From positions 310,001 through 374,000 of the forward strand of contig JAGQDJ010000002.1 in the NCBI GenBank assembly GCA_022885665.1: DNA of 64,000 nucleotides, written 5' to 3'. A program made the position numbers and the translations under genes. This document shows positions 23,031 to 34,946 of this stretch, one piece after another; the first letter of the stretch is position 1; each line of letters begins with the position of its first letter. The notes below the pieces were generated by a model, which made no database searches, had not been told where the DNA came from, and worked only from the letters and a program-made list of their open reading frames with translations. The stretch comes from Triops longicaudatus. Its lineage: Eukaryota > Arthropoda > Branchiopoda > Notostraca > Triopsidae.

Positions 23031-24179
23031 TTTCTTCAATATTTTACTATCGCACCAAAATGTCAGGTTTTAGTGTGATAGAATTACTGTATACTCAAAT
23101 CCCAAATGTTAAAACATCTTTGAACATGTGCACAACCTTATTGTATCAATAATTAATGCTGTATAACGAAATTATCAAACTGTCGAAATACTTTAATAGC
23201 TAATACAAATTTCCAAAGGGATGTAGAACATACTTTATAATTTCATAAGTAATGCTATAAGAAACACTCTGTGTTCAGCCCCAGGAATATAGGACATTTC
23301 ACATGGTTTCCGGTTTAGATCCCACAAAATTTAACATCTTGATTCCCTACATGCTTTCCGTTTATACTTACTCGTTCATATATAACTTAAAGATGTTTTC
23401 TAGCAACAAATTGTGACACTCTACTTGGCTTGTATGAAAATCTAACACATAAGCAGTACCAAGCACACAAAACAACTCAAACCGCCGGTGTTGCACAGTT
23501 AGCGGTTCTTAAACAGCTGAATATTGTAAAGCTGATTTGCAATCCGAAGAACTTGACAAAATGAACCCTATTACGGTTTATAGTACAGCGCCTCCATACC
23601 ACTTCAGATGATGAAATTAAATTTGTAGCCCGCAGTTCAATTTAGAGAGACTAGAGTTGACATGTTGTCTATCGCTTGTACATTATGAGAACTGGAATTG
23701 TCTATCGGCGACCATCTCCACAAAGTGACGTCAGGTTGTAATTTTCACTTCAATCAACTATATCTTCAAGACTTGTCGTATTTGTGCATTTCATTTGTAG
23801 CACACTCTTTTCTATGAAAGCTTTTTTCAATGTTGCCCAGACGACTATTAACTTTCAATAGGTTACAGTGGCAGTCAGATCCCTCGTACTTGCTTTTTGT
23901 AGGGACTAAGCTCCACTAAACTCCACATTTCCTCATATAGGGTACAGTGAACCGAACAATAAAAGCATCTCAGAATTGTTGTCCCTAGACGAAGACACAG
24001 ACGAAGTCTCGAGCTTTAGTGTTTTTGCCACCTATGGCGTTTTATTCAGTCTTTCTTACCTGTCGAAGTCGAACGAAATTACCGCCATGGTTGTAAAACT
24101 TTGCCGGTAACGACTAGAAAGTTGTTTCGTTATTTACTAGCAAAATGATACCCTTCTCTAGGCTTACTTTTAGCATACT
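23031..24179. other. Intergenic between receptor copies
   Basis: About 1.1 kb with no supported gene. The last few hundred bases may contain further degraded receptor sequence, but I could not align it with confidence. Confidence 0.4.
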
Positions 24180-24296
24180 TTTAGCTCTCGTTACATTCAA
24201 CTTCCACCGACATTGATTGCCCTTTTCGTCCGGACTTGGTAAAGGGATTCGATTAAGAAATTGCTTCAGAAGTGCCGGTAATACGAGGAACGCCTT
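24180..24296 (+). pseudogene. Fragment of a third gustatory receptor copy
   Basis: This piece closely follows 24605-24725 of the intact gene (the second membrane segment and the RDSIKKFLQ region), with an in-frame stop where the intact gene has TGGAAAAGG. It ends about 80 bp before the likely start codon of the intact gene. It is a partial duplicate. Confidence 0.75.
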
Positions 24297-24376
24297 AGCG
24301 CATGCAACTTACTCTAGCTTCCGTGGCAAGTCGCGTTCAGTCTTCGCCAAGAAATTTAGTGATGCAGTTGTCAAAG

Positions 24377-25663
24377 ATGGCTGAAAACAAGTTTAGACTT
24401 CCCTTTGATAAGAATATTTATCCTCTCTGCAAATTAGCCTTCGTCACTAATGCACTAATTTCCTGGGAGCGTCCTTTGCCTAGAAATAAACTTGCTTTGT
24501 GCCTACGCTTCGGAGTATTAGCTTTTATCACACTAGCTTCATGCGCAGAATTTTCATATACGGCATATTCTATGTGCAATTCGTCCAGTGGTAGAGATGT
24601 GACTCAGTTGCTTTCAATCATCTCTCGTTGCACTCTATTTCCGCCGCTAATTATTACCCTTTTCGTCCTGACTTGGAAAAGGGATTCGATTAAAAAATTT
24701 CTTCAAGAGTGGCGAGAACTCGAGGAACCCCTTGAGCAAGCTACCAACTGTAACAAAGATTCGTCATACTCTGTTTACAGTTATTTCGTGAGTGGTTACA
24801 TTCTCCTCTACGTGAGCTACTCTGCCTATTTTGTCCTGAAATATTTCACAGAAGCAGGCTTATTCTTGAGTTCCGAACTGATTAGAAACTCACGTTCTTT
24901 CTACTTCCTTTATTTGCTTTACATGGCGCTGGTATTTTACAAATTGATTCTCATTGAAATAGGATATGCACTTCCCAGTTTCACATATCGTTACCTTGCA
25001 TTGTCGCTTCTTGGAATAGAAAATAATTTTACTGTTGAACTTGTTGAACAAAAGCAAAAAAGGGAGCTCTTTGTCTCTAACACGCTAAAAAATAATTTTC
25101 TGGTCCCGAATTCAAATGCTACGTTCCACAACCCGGTCAACAGCGGGAAAAAGCTCGGTCAAGACGCAGTCGGTCGGCTGTGGAGCCGTTACAATCATCT
25201 GCATCACCTTATTAAGGAAGCGCAAAAACTCTGGAATTTTCTGTTATTTACGATTTATGTTACTTATTTTTTTACCATCTCAAACGCCATGTTCTTTTTT
25301 CTTTATCTAATTGTAAGCCCTCTAAAAAACCAGCCAGTGATTCTTGACAAGCCGGACGTCATAGTTTTCGCCCTTTCCAATCATATACTTGTACTAGCTA
25401 AGCTTATCGTTGCAACTAACATGTGCAACATTCTACCGAACCAGCTCAGTGATTTTAAAGACAATATAACTGGTATCTTCAATGAAGTAAGAGGCAGTCT
25501 GACCGCTGAGGAGCGACAGCAATTTTGCGATTTCATAATGTGTTTTCATAATAACAATTTTTCCATTGCCCCTTTAAGTGTGTTTCAGGTTACGAATGGT
25601 ACTTTGCTATCCATCACAAGTCTTGTTGTCACCTACTCTATTGTGTTCCTTCAAATGTCTTAA
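24377..25663 (+). CDS. Gustatory receptor (7tm_7 family), intronless
   Basis: A single open exon with seven hydrophobic segments and the gustatory-receptor C-terminal signature TYSIVFLQ (TYhhhhhQ) just before the stop. The family forms ligand-gated cation channels in chemosensory neuron membranes, with an intracellular N-terminus; the ligand cannot be read from sequence. The frame is open from an ATG at 24302, with further in-frame ATGs at 24362 and 24377. I prefer 24377 (428 aa; AAGATGG context) because homology with the pseudogene begins at NKFRLPFDKN, just after this Met, and because the region before 24302 is receptor debris. Starting at 24302 would give 453 aa. The last membrane segment is followed by only MS, so the usual Phe after Gln is replaced by Met. 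AATAAA lies at 25913-25918. It is the one intact member of a three-copy tandem. Confidence 0.9.
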   Translation: MAENKFRLPFDKNIYPLCKLAFVTNALISWERPLPRNKLALCLRFGVLAFITLASCAEFSYTAYSMCNSSSGRDVTQLLSIISRCTLFPPLIITLFVLTWKRDSIKKFLQEWRELEEPLEQATNCNKDSSYSVYSYFVSGYILLYVSYSAYFVLKYFTEAGLFLSSELIRNSRSFYFLYLLYMALVFYKLILIEIGYALPSFTYRYLALSLLGIENNFTVELVEQKQKRELFVSNTLKNNFLVPNSNATFHNPVNSGKKLGQDAVGRLWSRYNHLHHLIKEAQKLWNFLLFTIYVTYFFTISNAMFFFLYLIVSPLKNQPVILDKPDVIVFALSNHILVLAKLIVATNMCNILPNQLSDFKDNITGIFNEVRGSLTAEERQQFCDFIMCFHNNNFSIAPLSVFQVTNGTLLSITSLVVTYSIVFLQMS

Positions 25664-26135
25664 TAGCTTATTAATCGAATTCATGTAGCTATAACTTTCA
25701 ATAATGTCACCCAAGCTTTACGCTAGTTCCCCGAATACTCCCGTTTCCAAATGACTCAGCAAACCGTGGCTTTTGTATTAACCTAACGACTATTATTCAA
25801 TACATCCTTTTGATCTTGACTGCGTCATTTCGTACAATTATGCATAACAAAAGAGAAAAATATATCCAGTTTTATTCCTACAAAAAGTAGCTTTATAACT
25901 TGCAAAAAAGCAAATAAAAAATATATAAAAACGATCGGGTTTAGAATATCAACTCACCGAAACCACGAGGCTGCTAAACATTAGAAACATTTTACGTTTC
26001 TTTACACAACAACACGGAACACTGATTACAATTCAGCATAACAGTAAACACCTGAAATTTTTTTTTTGAAAACGTCACATGGCGGGTGTATATTTTACTT
26101 GTTTCGGTTCATTACAGAGTAAAATCGTAACAGTT

Positions 26136-29100
26136 TCATGATTTTAGTTCAGCAGGTGATAATGTTTGATACAATTTGGAAACAGCGGTTTGTACCACTT
26201 GCTGAAATATGGCATCTTCTTCGCACGTGACCTTCTAAAAGGAATAACAGTATTTAGGAAATCAAGAAAAGGTACGATATAAAAAAAGATAACGCGCTGC
26301 TCTTATGCGAAAGAGCTTACCAACTCCGTGAGATCAATATTTGCTTTTTTGCCGTCCACCGTAATATAGAACTGCTCTCCTTTGAAGAGCTTAGGAACAG
26401 AATCTTCGCCGAACATATCTTGTAACATTTCTATAAGGCATTCTTTGAAATGTATGCTATCCATTTTCATCTTGCCGCCTAATGGCAGCTTCGTATCGCC
26501 AGCTTGCGACTCTGCTCGTAAAACAACGGCCAAAACCGCGTCGGCAAACATATCATTAACAGGACTCGCACCCCACTTGAAGAACAGAGATTACATAAAG
26601 ATATGTGTGGAATAAAAAAAAATTCTCTTACTTCAAGTGTGATTAAGTTCTTTTCGTACAAAACCGTCACAGCACCAAAAACTCGTACAGAGATTTTGTT
26701 CAGGATTTCTACATCTCCAGCCATTTGTATGAGCAACACGTGCAAATGTTCAAAAGAACCTCCATAATGGACACTTAACCTTTGCTCGACCTGACTCACA
26801 GTCAAATCCGTGTATTCTAACCAAATATCGTTTGGATTAGAATTTGACACTTGTATAATAAAAAATAAACCAATACGACAAAAAATAAGTTAAAATAAAA
26901 CAGCTTTTTTTAGCAAAAAAATATTAAATGCCTACACAGAAGTAGATGTCACCCGAACTGCACTTATCATAGAATCTTTCTGAATAGCTAATGCTGTTAA
27001 CTGAATTATCACCAAATATTTCACTTATCATAGAAATTTACTACTTTACTATGATTCCAAGACCTTAGCCAATTACTCCCTGTAACACCTGTACAGTTAC
27101 TACCTACTATTACCAGTAACTACTATTACTATCAATAAAATATGCTAGAATTACTGTGAAACTTTCTTTAACATGTCGTGAAAAGAAATGAAGAAAAACA
27201 ATAAAAGGATGAGGGAGATTAATTAACAAAATGTTCTTACTCGGAATGTCGGTGGGTGCGAGGATATGATAGTTAAAATTCCGACGAACCAAAACTCCCG
27301 AAATAACCTGGCCTTCTTTTGGTTTTTCAGCTGCTAAGCTTCCCATTACTTTTGCCGTCTTTTCACCCCTGAAATGCAGCTCGACGGCAACTGTATTCCG
27401 CGGATTGTAAATCTGCAACTGCGTTTCTGTATCTTTTTCATATTCACGCAGCAATGCTGCTTTCAAGCGTCCCATTTCGTTCGCTTCACCGTGCACTAAA
27501 ACCTTTTAAAAGAATAAGTATAACACACATTAACCAACTACGACTTACAACAACAGAAAAGTATTTCTAGAATTTACGAAGGAAATTTTAAACAACTAAA
27601 GGTAACAAATAAAGGAACTAAAGCATTCGAGAAAGAATAAGCAATACTTGTTCAGGAATAAACTTACAATGTGTGGCGGTTTTAAAATACGAATAAATTC
27701 AGAAGTTTGCTGATAATCTGTGTGTGCTGAGAATGAAATGTAATCCACCGACATTTTTAAAGGTAATTTCTGGCCGGCCATCGTCGTAATGTCCTCGGGT
27801 TCGGAAAGAATGTGCTTAGCCAATGTCCCTTCAACGCAATAACCTGAAAAATTTGACAAGATACATCACAGATCAAGAATGAAAAATACCCTGTTGTTTT
27901 GAGTTTATATTACATAATTTTTAACCTACCAGCAATAATGACGCCGTTTTTAGCGTCCGTGCACCACGCCTCAAACAGCTCGCGAGACAAACCGCTCTGC
28001 ATCATACCAGGCGATGCCATCACAACGCAAGGACCCACATCCTCGAAGTGATCAATACTCTGTAAAAACGAAACAAAGGAAATGTTGTTAATAAACTACA
28101 AAAGAGAATTACTCCATTGTGCACTAAAAAATTAAATACTTTAAGACTCGAAATGTGTTTGAAGATAAACGGGTTGTTGACAGCAATCTGGCGACGAATT
28201 CGATCGTTCATGGCGTTGATGTAAGTCTGATACACTGCCATACATTTCTTTGCTAAGGAAGAAGCATAATAGATAGGGATTTCGTGAAGCTCTGGATGCT
28301 GGCTCCAATACTCGTCTAAATAAGAGATACAAACATTTTCTCATAAGAAGCTGCATTTCGTCTATCCAAACCTCTCTTGAGCAGTCCGTGTTCTCATACG
28401 AGCATTATCTGCTCTCTTTCACATCTTCATGAGTTTTCAAACCGTCAAGACCTTTTCTCCTTCATTTTCTAACACATTAAATCTAAAGTTACAGTGAGCA
28501 AAAGGGGATATTACCTAGGATAAGCAAAAGTTCTTGAGCTCGTCCAAGAGCGAACACTGGAATAAGACAGCGACCTCCACGAGAAACAATATCGTGAACT
28601 AGGCCAGTAAAACGAGCCTCTCGCTCTTCGCGCTTTTCGTGGATATGGGTTCCGTATGTAGATTCCTAGACAATATTTGTGGTCATTTTTGTCCCGTGTC
28701 TCTTTTTGACGTATTTTTTAATGCACAGCCGTCAAAAATAAAACCAAGGTTCTCACATCTTAAACTATGGTTATCAGCTACATTTTATTAGTTGTGTATC
28801 TGTTATATTATATTTTTCCTGAGACACCAAGAAAACAATGAAACAATGCAAACACGATGTCGGTCGCCTTCAAGACAAACAAACTAAAAGATTTTTTTCT
28901 GTTATATTCTCTATTGTTTATTACCGTGGTTGCTTTATTCCTGTTTTTCGCTATGTTTGTGTATAAACTGCACTATTATTTACATTATTATAGCTTTTTT
29001 ACCGTTATAAGGATATCTGGTCGTAAGGTAGGGATTTCAGCAGCCATTAAATGTCGATCTTCCTGCCTAGAAAAATCTCCGGTGTAAAGTATCTGTAAAA

Positions 29101-30061
29101 ACAAACCGAGGCAATTTAGATTCCTTATTAGGTGAAGGTTGAGGTGAGATAGAATATGATGACGGCTTACTTTAACGCCAGCAATTTCAATCATAAACAT
29201 GGCAGCACCTAAGACATGACCGGCGTTATAAGCCCAAAATCGGACGCCTCCAACGTCTTTCTCTTCGTGGAAGTTAACGACTTCAATCTTTTCCATAGAA
29301 GCTTCCAAATCGGCTTCTGTGTAGAGCATTTGGTCCGTGGAAATATTGCTCACTTTGATGTAGTCAGACAAGAGCCAGCGATAAATTGCTTTTGTGGCAT
29401 GGGTCATGAAACAACGACCTTTAAATGTTGTTTTTTGAAGGAACCATGGTAATGCTCCACAATGATCCAAGTGGAAGCTAAAAACAAATAAATACAAGTC
29501 GGTCACAGAAGAAATAAATGGCACGAAATCTGCCTTTAGCGAAAGAAAAAATAAAAATTGTTGACGAAAATATATAAAGATGCAAGCGATAAAGAAATAT
29601 AAAGAGACGACGTTTCCTAAGGAGGTTGAAAACAAGGCACTAACAAACAAACGAAATTTTGCAACTGAAAATTAAAATATACTAAAGATTTACTGTGAAA
29701 TTAAAAGTAAGTCAATCTGATCGGCTTCAATAAGGTCCACAAATGGTAACGCATCCATGCCGGAAAGTCCAGGATGAATACCGCAGTCCAACTATTTAAA
29801 ACACAGTATAAAATGCAAAATAATGATACGTGCAGATTGTTTACCATTATGCTCTTTCCTTTAAAGTCCAGCATAATACACGAACGTCCAACTTCTTGAC
29901 CTGCACCTCTGTAAGACGCAAAATAGTTAAAAATTAATAATCATGTGCGCTAATTTCGGTGTGTTTTGTCGAAAGTTTATTGCTACTACGTACAAAGGTC
30001 GGATAGTTAACAGATCACTTTCTTCAGCTGGAACTGCTCCATCTCCTTTCCTTTTCGCCAT
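26136..30061 (-). CDS. CPSF3: Cleavage and polyadenylation specificity factor 73 kDa subunit (endonuclease)
   Basis: Thirteen exons: 30061-29994, 29908-29845, 29791-29694, 29477-29171, 29092-29003, 28665-28515, 28315-28140, 28059-27930, 27843-27668, 27502-27241, 26849-26632, 26575-26321, 26234-26136. The frame closes at 697 residues (human 684). This is the metallo-beta-lactamase/beta-CASP nuclease that cuts pre-mRNA before poly(A) addition and also processes histone mRNA 3' ends. Visible motifs are the zinc site HFHLDH (77-82), AGHVLGAAMF, YTGDFSRQEDRHL, ESTYGTH, the beta-CASP MASPGMMQSG, GYCVEGTLAK, SFSAHTDYQQTSEF and LVHGEANEM. The C-terminal dimerisation region ends with a new, less conserved tail. 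One acceptor (26850, TATACAAG) has a poor polypyrimidine tract, but phase and homology support it. Divergent from MTAP. Confidence 0.97.
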
Positions 30062-30453
30062 TTTATCGAAAATCAAAAGAGGCAAATGAATGATTGTACA
30101 GACGAATTATTTACTGCTTCCAAACACAAACATACCGTCATAAGTTTACAAAAGTTTTCGATAGTATTAGGTAAGGAAAGAAGTAGGACAAAAATTAAAC
30201 ATTTTTGTTGCCTGCTGCCATCTGTTAGTCATTTGATCTGAAATACAAAGAGTTCTCGAGTTTCGCGGTCTGTTTAGCGCTTTCATTGGGCTTGCTTACC
30301 TCGATTAACGCGGAAATACAACAAATGGGCTTCGACTGTTAGAGCACTACGAGCGCCGGAACTGCTCGCAGAGCGAAAATAATACTTAAGTGCAGTCGGT
30401 CGTGAACGGTAGTCGATATAAAAGGTTTTGTGGTCGTCTTTCGAGGTTAAATA
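30062..30453. promoter_or_regulatory. Shared divergent promoter region CPSF3 / MTAP
   Basis: 392 bp between two outward-facing ATGs. On the plus strand, TATAAAAG at 30417-30424 lies 29 bp before the MTAP ATG. If it is a working TATA box, the MTAP leader would be very short. Bidirectional use is inferred from layout. Confidence 0.5.
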
Positions 30454-32087
30454 ATGGAAATTAAGGTATAAACTGATTCACTGCTTTCCTTCGTAATAAT
30501 TTTAAAAAATCAAACGCGGAAGTACCATGAAAAAGTTAAAATCTCTCCCAGAATTGATTTTTTTTCTTAATCTCGTGTTTTGTTTGTGTATTCACGTGTC
30601 GTAGGTAGGTATCATTGGCGGCTCAGGCTTGTACAGTCCAGATATTTTAGATAACGTCGAAGAAAAATTCGTAACGACTCCTTATGGCGAACCGTCTGAC
30701 GCTTTAATTTGCGGCACCATTAACGGCGTTAAGTGTGTCTTACTAGCCCGGTACGAAATGCCAGATTTTAATTTGATTTTGTCCATACCTGAAAGAAATC
30801 CAAAATATAATTAGCTATGTATCCTTCTAACAGACATTCTCGCAAGCATTCTCACATGCCCAGTAACATTAACTACCGTGCAAACATTTGGGCCTTAAAA
30901 GAAATTGGTTGTACCCACGTGATCGTCTCCACTGCCTGTGGCTCCCTCCAAGAAGAAATTGCACCCGGTGACCTAGTAATCCTTGACCAGTTCATTGATC
31001 GGTACTTTATATTCTTCTTTTTATTATTGAAGTTATTCTGGTTAATTTTGTATAGTAGCGAACGGGTTTAATTACTATAGATTTAATGTGCTCCGCCGCG
31101 TAGAGGATATTATTTGTTTTGTTTTTTTCCAACAGTACAACGAAACGAGCACAAACCTTTTACGATGGCAGTGCTGTAGCACCCAAAGGCATTTGCCACC
31201 TACCAATGGACGAACCCTTTTGCCCGATGACGAGGAATGTTTTAATTGAAAGCGCCAAAGAAATTGGTCTTAAGGTGCACCCCACCGGAACATGCATCAC
31301 AATCGAAGGCCCACGGTTCTCTTCGAAAGCCGAGAGCAAACTATTCAAGTCATGGGGAGCTCATGTGGTCAATATGACCTCCGTTCCTGAGGTAAGACTT
31401 CACTGCGCTTTGTACGAAGGAAAAGCTTTATATTCTACAATGACCCTTGTTTCTGTAACTTTAAAATAATAACAGTAATAATAATAATAATAAACAAAGA
31501 GATGAAAGTGTAATTTGGCTTTTAGTTGTGTATACAGTTTTTTGTTCGCCAAAAATTTTACACGCTACAAATTTAGTACCGTGTCATTTTCATGTTATGT
31601 GATAATGTTTTCGAAGTGCTCGGCTCGCGTCTTTTAGTAATTAATAAATTACAGTAGTTTGTTTTATTTGCTTATATATGCGATATTTGTATATATATAC
31701 TTTTAGGTGATTTTGGCGAAAGAAGCTGGTTTATGTTACGCTGCCGTTGCAATGGCAACAGATTACGATTGCTGGCACGAGCACGAAGATAATGTAAACG
31801 TAGATCAAGCCTTGAATACGTTCAAAGAAAACGTTGGAAAAGTAACTGCCATTTTAGTCCACGCCGTGGGAAAGATTGCTGTTGGAGACTGGAATACCCG
31901 TATTATGGAACTTCAAGTAATTCGTCTTTCATTTATATATCGTGAAATTGAGCCTTAACAGTGTTTATATAAGGGTGCATTCCGTATTAGTTCTATTGCT
32001 AACAATTATATTCTGCAGTCTGATTACTGATTCGGTAATTGTTTTCTTTTACAGGAATGCGTCAAAGCAAACGTGTTGATTAAGTAA
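30454..32087 (+). CDS. MTAP: S-methyl-5'-thioadenosine phosphorylase
   Basis: Six exons: 30454-30465, 30605-30750, 30834-31001, 31136-31391, 31707-31916, 32055-32087, giving 274 residues (human 283). The enzyme splits methylthioadenosine with phosphate into adenine and methylthioribose-1-phosphate in the cytosol, feeding methionine and adenine salvage. Motifs are GIIGGSGL near the start, STACGSL, the TTKRAQTFYDG substrate loop, EGPRFSS, NMT and the base-binding ATDYDCW. The first coding exon is only 12 nt (Met-Glu-Ile-Lys), joined in phase 0 to VGIIGGSGL. The phosphate-site stretch, RHGRxH in human MTAP, reads RHSRKH here because codon 30838-30840 is TCT (Ser). AATAAA at 32314-32319 is the likely 3' signal. 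Confidence 0.96.
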
Positions 32088-32313
32088 AAAGCAATGCCGC
32101 AGTTATTTTTTTTCGATACTGTAGTGTAATTCATTGCCCAATGTTGGTTTTTTACAAGACATTTGTCAACGGACGCCGATAAACACTTATATACAATACA
32201 CATACTAGCACTACGTTGTCCAGCTTAGCTTTTCTGTTGCTATATTATGTTTCTGCACACAACATATATGGAATTCTTTGACAGGAATTGGCCTTTTTTA
32301 AAAAGAGAGTAAC

Positions 32314-32319
32314 AATAAA
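32314..32319 (+). promoter_or_regulatory. Polyadenylation signal of MTAP
   Basis: Canonical AATAAA 227 bp after the MTAP stop. It lies in the 343-bp gap before the convergent V-ATPase gene ends, so the two 3' UTRs probably come close or overlap. Confidence 0.55.
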
Positions 32320-32430
32320 GAGATTAAGAAAAAAAGAAAAAAGAAAACATGAAGAAACGGTTTCGACGACGTTCTCATGCACTAACTCTTCCACATCTTT
32401 AAATGGATAAATTCGCTTACTTTCAGCGAT

Positions 32431-34579
32431 TTATGACTTCGTAACGTCAATCATGTCAATATTTAGCTTGTAAAAGACGTAAGGGTAATACTCGGATTGG
32501 CCGAAACCTAAACCGGGAATCTCCACGTTCTGAAACATAAAACATACAAAAATTAATACAGGTATTTCATTTTTAAAGGATAAGTAAGTCTCACATCAGA
32601 AGCTCCGTGAAGGGCATTTGAATCCAAATGGATGTACAGAGAGTTAAGAACTTCTCTCAAACGTTTGGTAGACCTTTTGTTTGGGTAAAGAAGCATAGCT
32701 TGGAAGTTGACAGGCAAACCATAACTGAAAAGATAAGCGAAAATTACAATTCATGATAAAGGTTTCATAATGTGCTAATTAATTCTGGCATCCCTGCCAG
32801 ATGATTCATGCAGAAACTATTTTTGTAGAGGCCTTTTGCCTTACTTGTTAAGTAATACATGATAATATATATTTTCCTATGTTTAACTACATAAACGCAT
32901 ACGAAGTCATACGTTAATACGTAATAGTACTGATGCACTACCATGATAGTTGTAAAAGACTGAAACTGGTAGATAATTTTCAACTATCAAACTTACCGTA
33001 ACACGGATTCCACAAAAACTCTCAGTGCCTTCACGTGAATCCAAGCTGTAAATGCTTCGCTAAAATTAACCTTCAACCATCGGACCAAAGGACCCTACAC
33101 AAAATGTACGTTAGAAACACCGGAAATCTCCACCGAAATGTTGTGAATTGCTCTAATTAAATGGTCCAACATAACGTGCCGTACCACACCACTCACCCCC
33201 CCCAAAAAAAAAACACACACACAGAAAAAAAAAAATACACTTGTCTCCTATCTCACTGAATAAGCTAAGAACAGGTTCAAGACGAAGTTGAAAAGTAGAT
33301 TTAATAACTTACAAATTGTTTCTTTTTATCCATGGCCAGTTTGGTTAACTCGTTTTTACCAGCAGCCATTTCTTCTTCGTTATAGGTAAAATCGCGTACA
33401 ACAAATTTATTTTCACGCGCGTGGACTTTAAACTCGTCAACAACTTTCCGAAACATCGTAACATTATAAAGCGCCAAATCTCCATCTTGAGTAATTAACT
33501 GGGTTGAACGCGGTACTACCATAGCCGTTAGCTTTTCGTATTTCTCGTTCCATTCCTTCTCATAAGACCTAAAAATCAATTTTAAAAGTTGGATTATCAA
33601 ATACTTTTTCGCGGAGGATCGATTACGTAATTGCAAAGGAATACTGAAAGATCTTTTAAAATTATTACTTGGGGACAACTACTAAAAGCGTCACAAGGTA
33701 TTCCGAATCAAGTACGAAATGTTCTTTCTTGACTACATCAACCAGGCTGCGAGATAAAAGGCTTCCACTGGAAAAAAAAAATATATTTTTAAAACTAAGG
33801 CTCAAAGCCTGCTCTAACCCTCTGGAGGTAACTAGTCAAAAATGAATTACGTTTGTTTCTTCTCCAAGTTCTGTAAGTTTCCTTTCAGATTGTTGTATGC
33901 AGCTGATTTAGTCTTCAAGTCTCCATCAATCTGCCCGACTTGCTTGCTAATAATCTCGGAAATATTCCTCAAGGATTGCTTAATGGGATATTTCGCCATA
34001 TCCCACTGAAACCGCGTTATATACGTAGCTAAATCTACGCCATTGGCTAATAGATTTTCAGCCAATTTGTCTCTTTGGTCTTCCAACACATCCCCTAAGT
34101 ACAAAGCGATTTTGCGTGTTACTTGGTCTACAAACGTATCCAATTTTCCCAAATCGTCCGACAAGCCCACGAGCTGATCCAAAGTTCCAACCTTATAAAA
34201 AGTTTGAATGTTAATAGAAAAATACCTAAAATGTATTCAATAATTATGCTATGGTTTACAAGTACAATATTACTTTTGTAATTATACGTATAATTCACGT
34301 TATTATTAACTATAATAATTTAGGTTTATTTCAGTTACCAAATTATTTAAAGAAACACGAAATTCGTGAACGATATTTTCATTAAACCATACATAAAAGA
34401 ATAACAAAAGCTGAAAATCAATAAAAAAAACAATCAATATAAATTACCTTCAAATCCGGGATGTTGAATTTATAGTTGGTAGACAAGTTATTTTGGTGGT
34501 GTGTCACTTCATTGAGCTTGTCAAAAGTTTGCTGACACGTCTTTTCCCCGGGAGCGGAAATCAGCCAATATTCTGACAT
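32431..34579 (-). CDS. ATP6V1C: V-type proton ATPase subunit C
   Basis: Seven exons: 34579-34448, 34191-33851, 33767-33669, 33568-33313, 33094-32997, 32724-32595, 32529-32431, closing at 384 residues (human ATP6V1C1 has 382). Subunit C is part of the cytosolic V1 sector. It ties the peripheral stators to the membrane ring and is released when the pump disassembles reversibly. Family signatures are clear throughout: EYWLISAPGEKTCQQTF at the start, [108 protein letters not shown] and YYPYVFYK at the end. No insertion of an alternative exon is visible. Convergent with MTAP, divergent from SON. Confidence 0.97.
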
Positions 34580-34946
34580 TGTTCACACTCGTATCTAATA
34601 TAATAACATTACTTAATATAATTATGACGCAAAGATAGTAGGTAAAATATAATACTTGATTTTTTCGCAAAACTGACTTCTACCCGCTTCGAAGAGCAGT
34701 CCTTGTCAGCTGACCAAAACAATTCACGTGATTATATCGAAAGTGGGTCACAAAATACCGAACACCGAAACAGTAAACGAACATTGTTATGGAATCGAAC
34801 GCGAGCTATTGTCAAAACAAAGCCTGCTTACGAACGTTACAAATAAGATGTTGAGCTCATCTTTATCTGTCTTGTAAACGCTTTGGTGAATAGGAATCTT
34901 TTAAAAAAATCAGTCCTAAAAACCTATCGGACGAACTGTACCAAAC
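34580..34946. promoter_or_regulatory. Shared divergent promoter region V-ATPase C / SON
   Basis: 367 bp between outward-facing ATGs. I see no TATA box. A GTTCGATTC word on the minus strand at about 34791-34800 resembles a tRNA B box, but no cloverleaf forms around it. Confidence 0.5.

Noticed and set aside
24302..24376. Longer N-terminus for the intact gustatory receptor
   Set aside because: The extra 25 residues have no counterpart in the paralogous copy and lie immediately after receptor debris, so the ATG at 24377 is preferred, though not proven.
34785..34805. tRNA B-box-like GTTCGATTC on the minus strand
   Set aside because: No acceptor or anticodon stem can be formed around it and no A box lies at the right distance.
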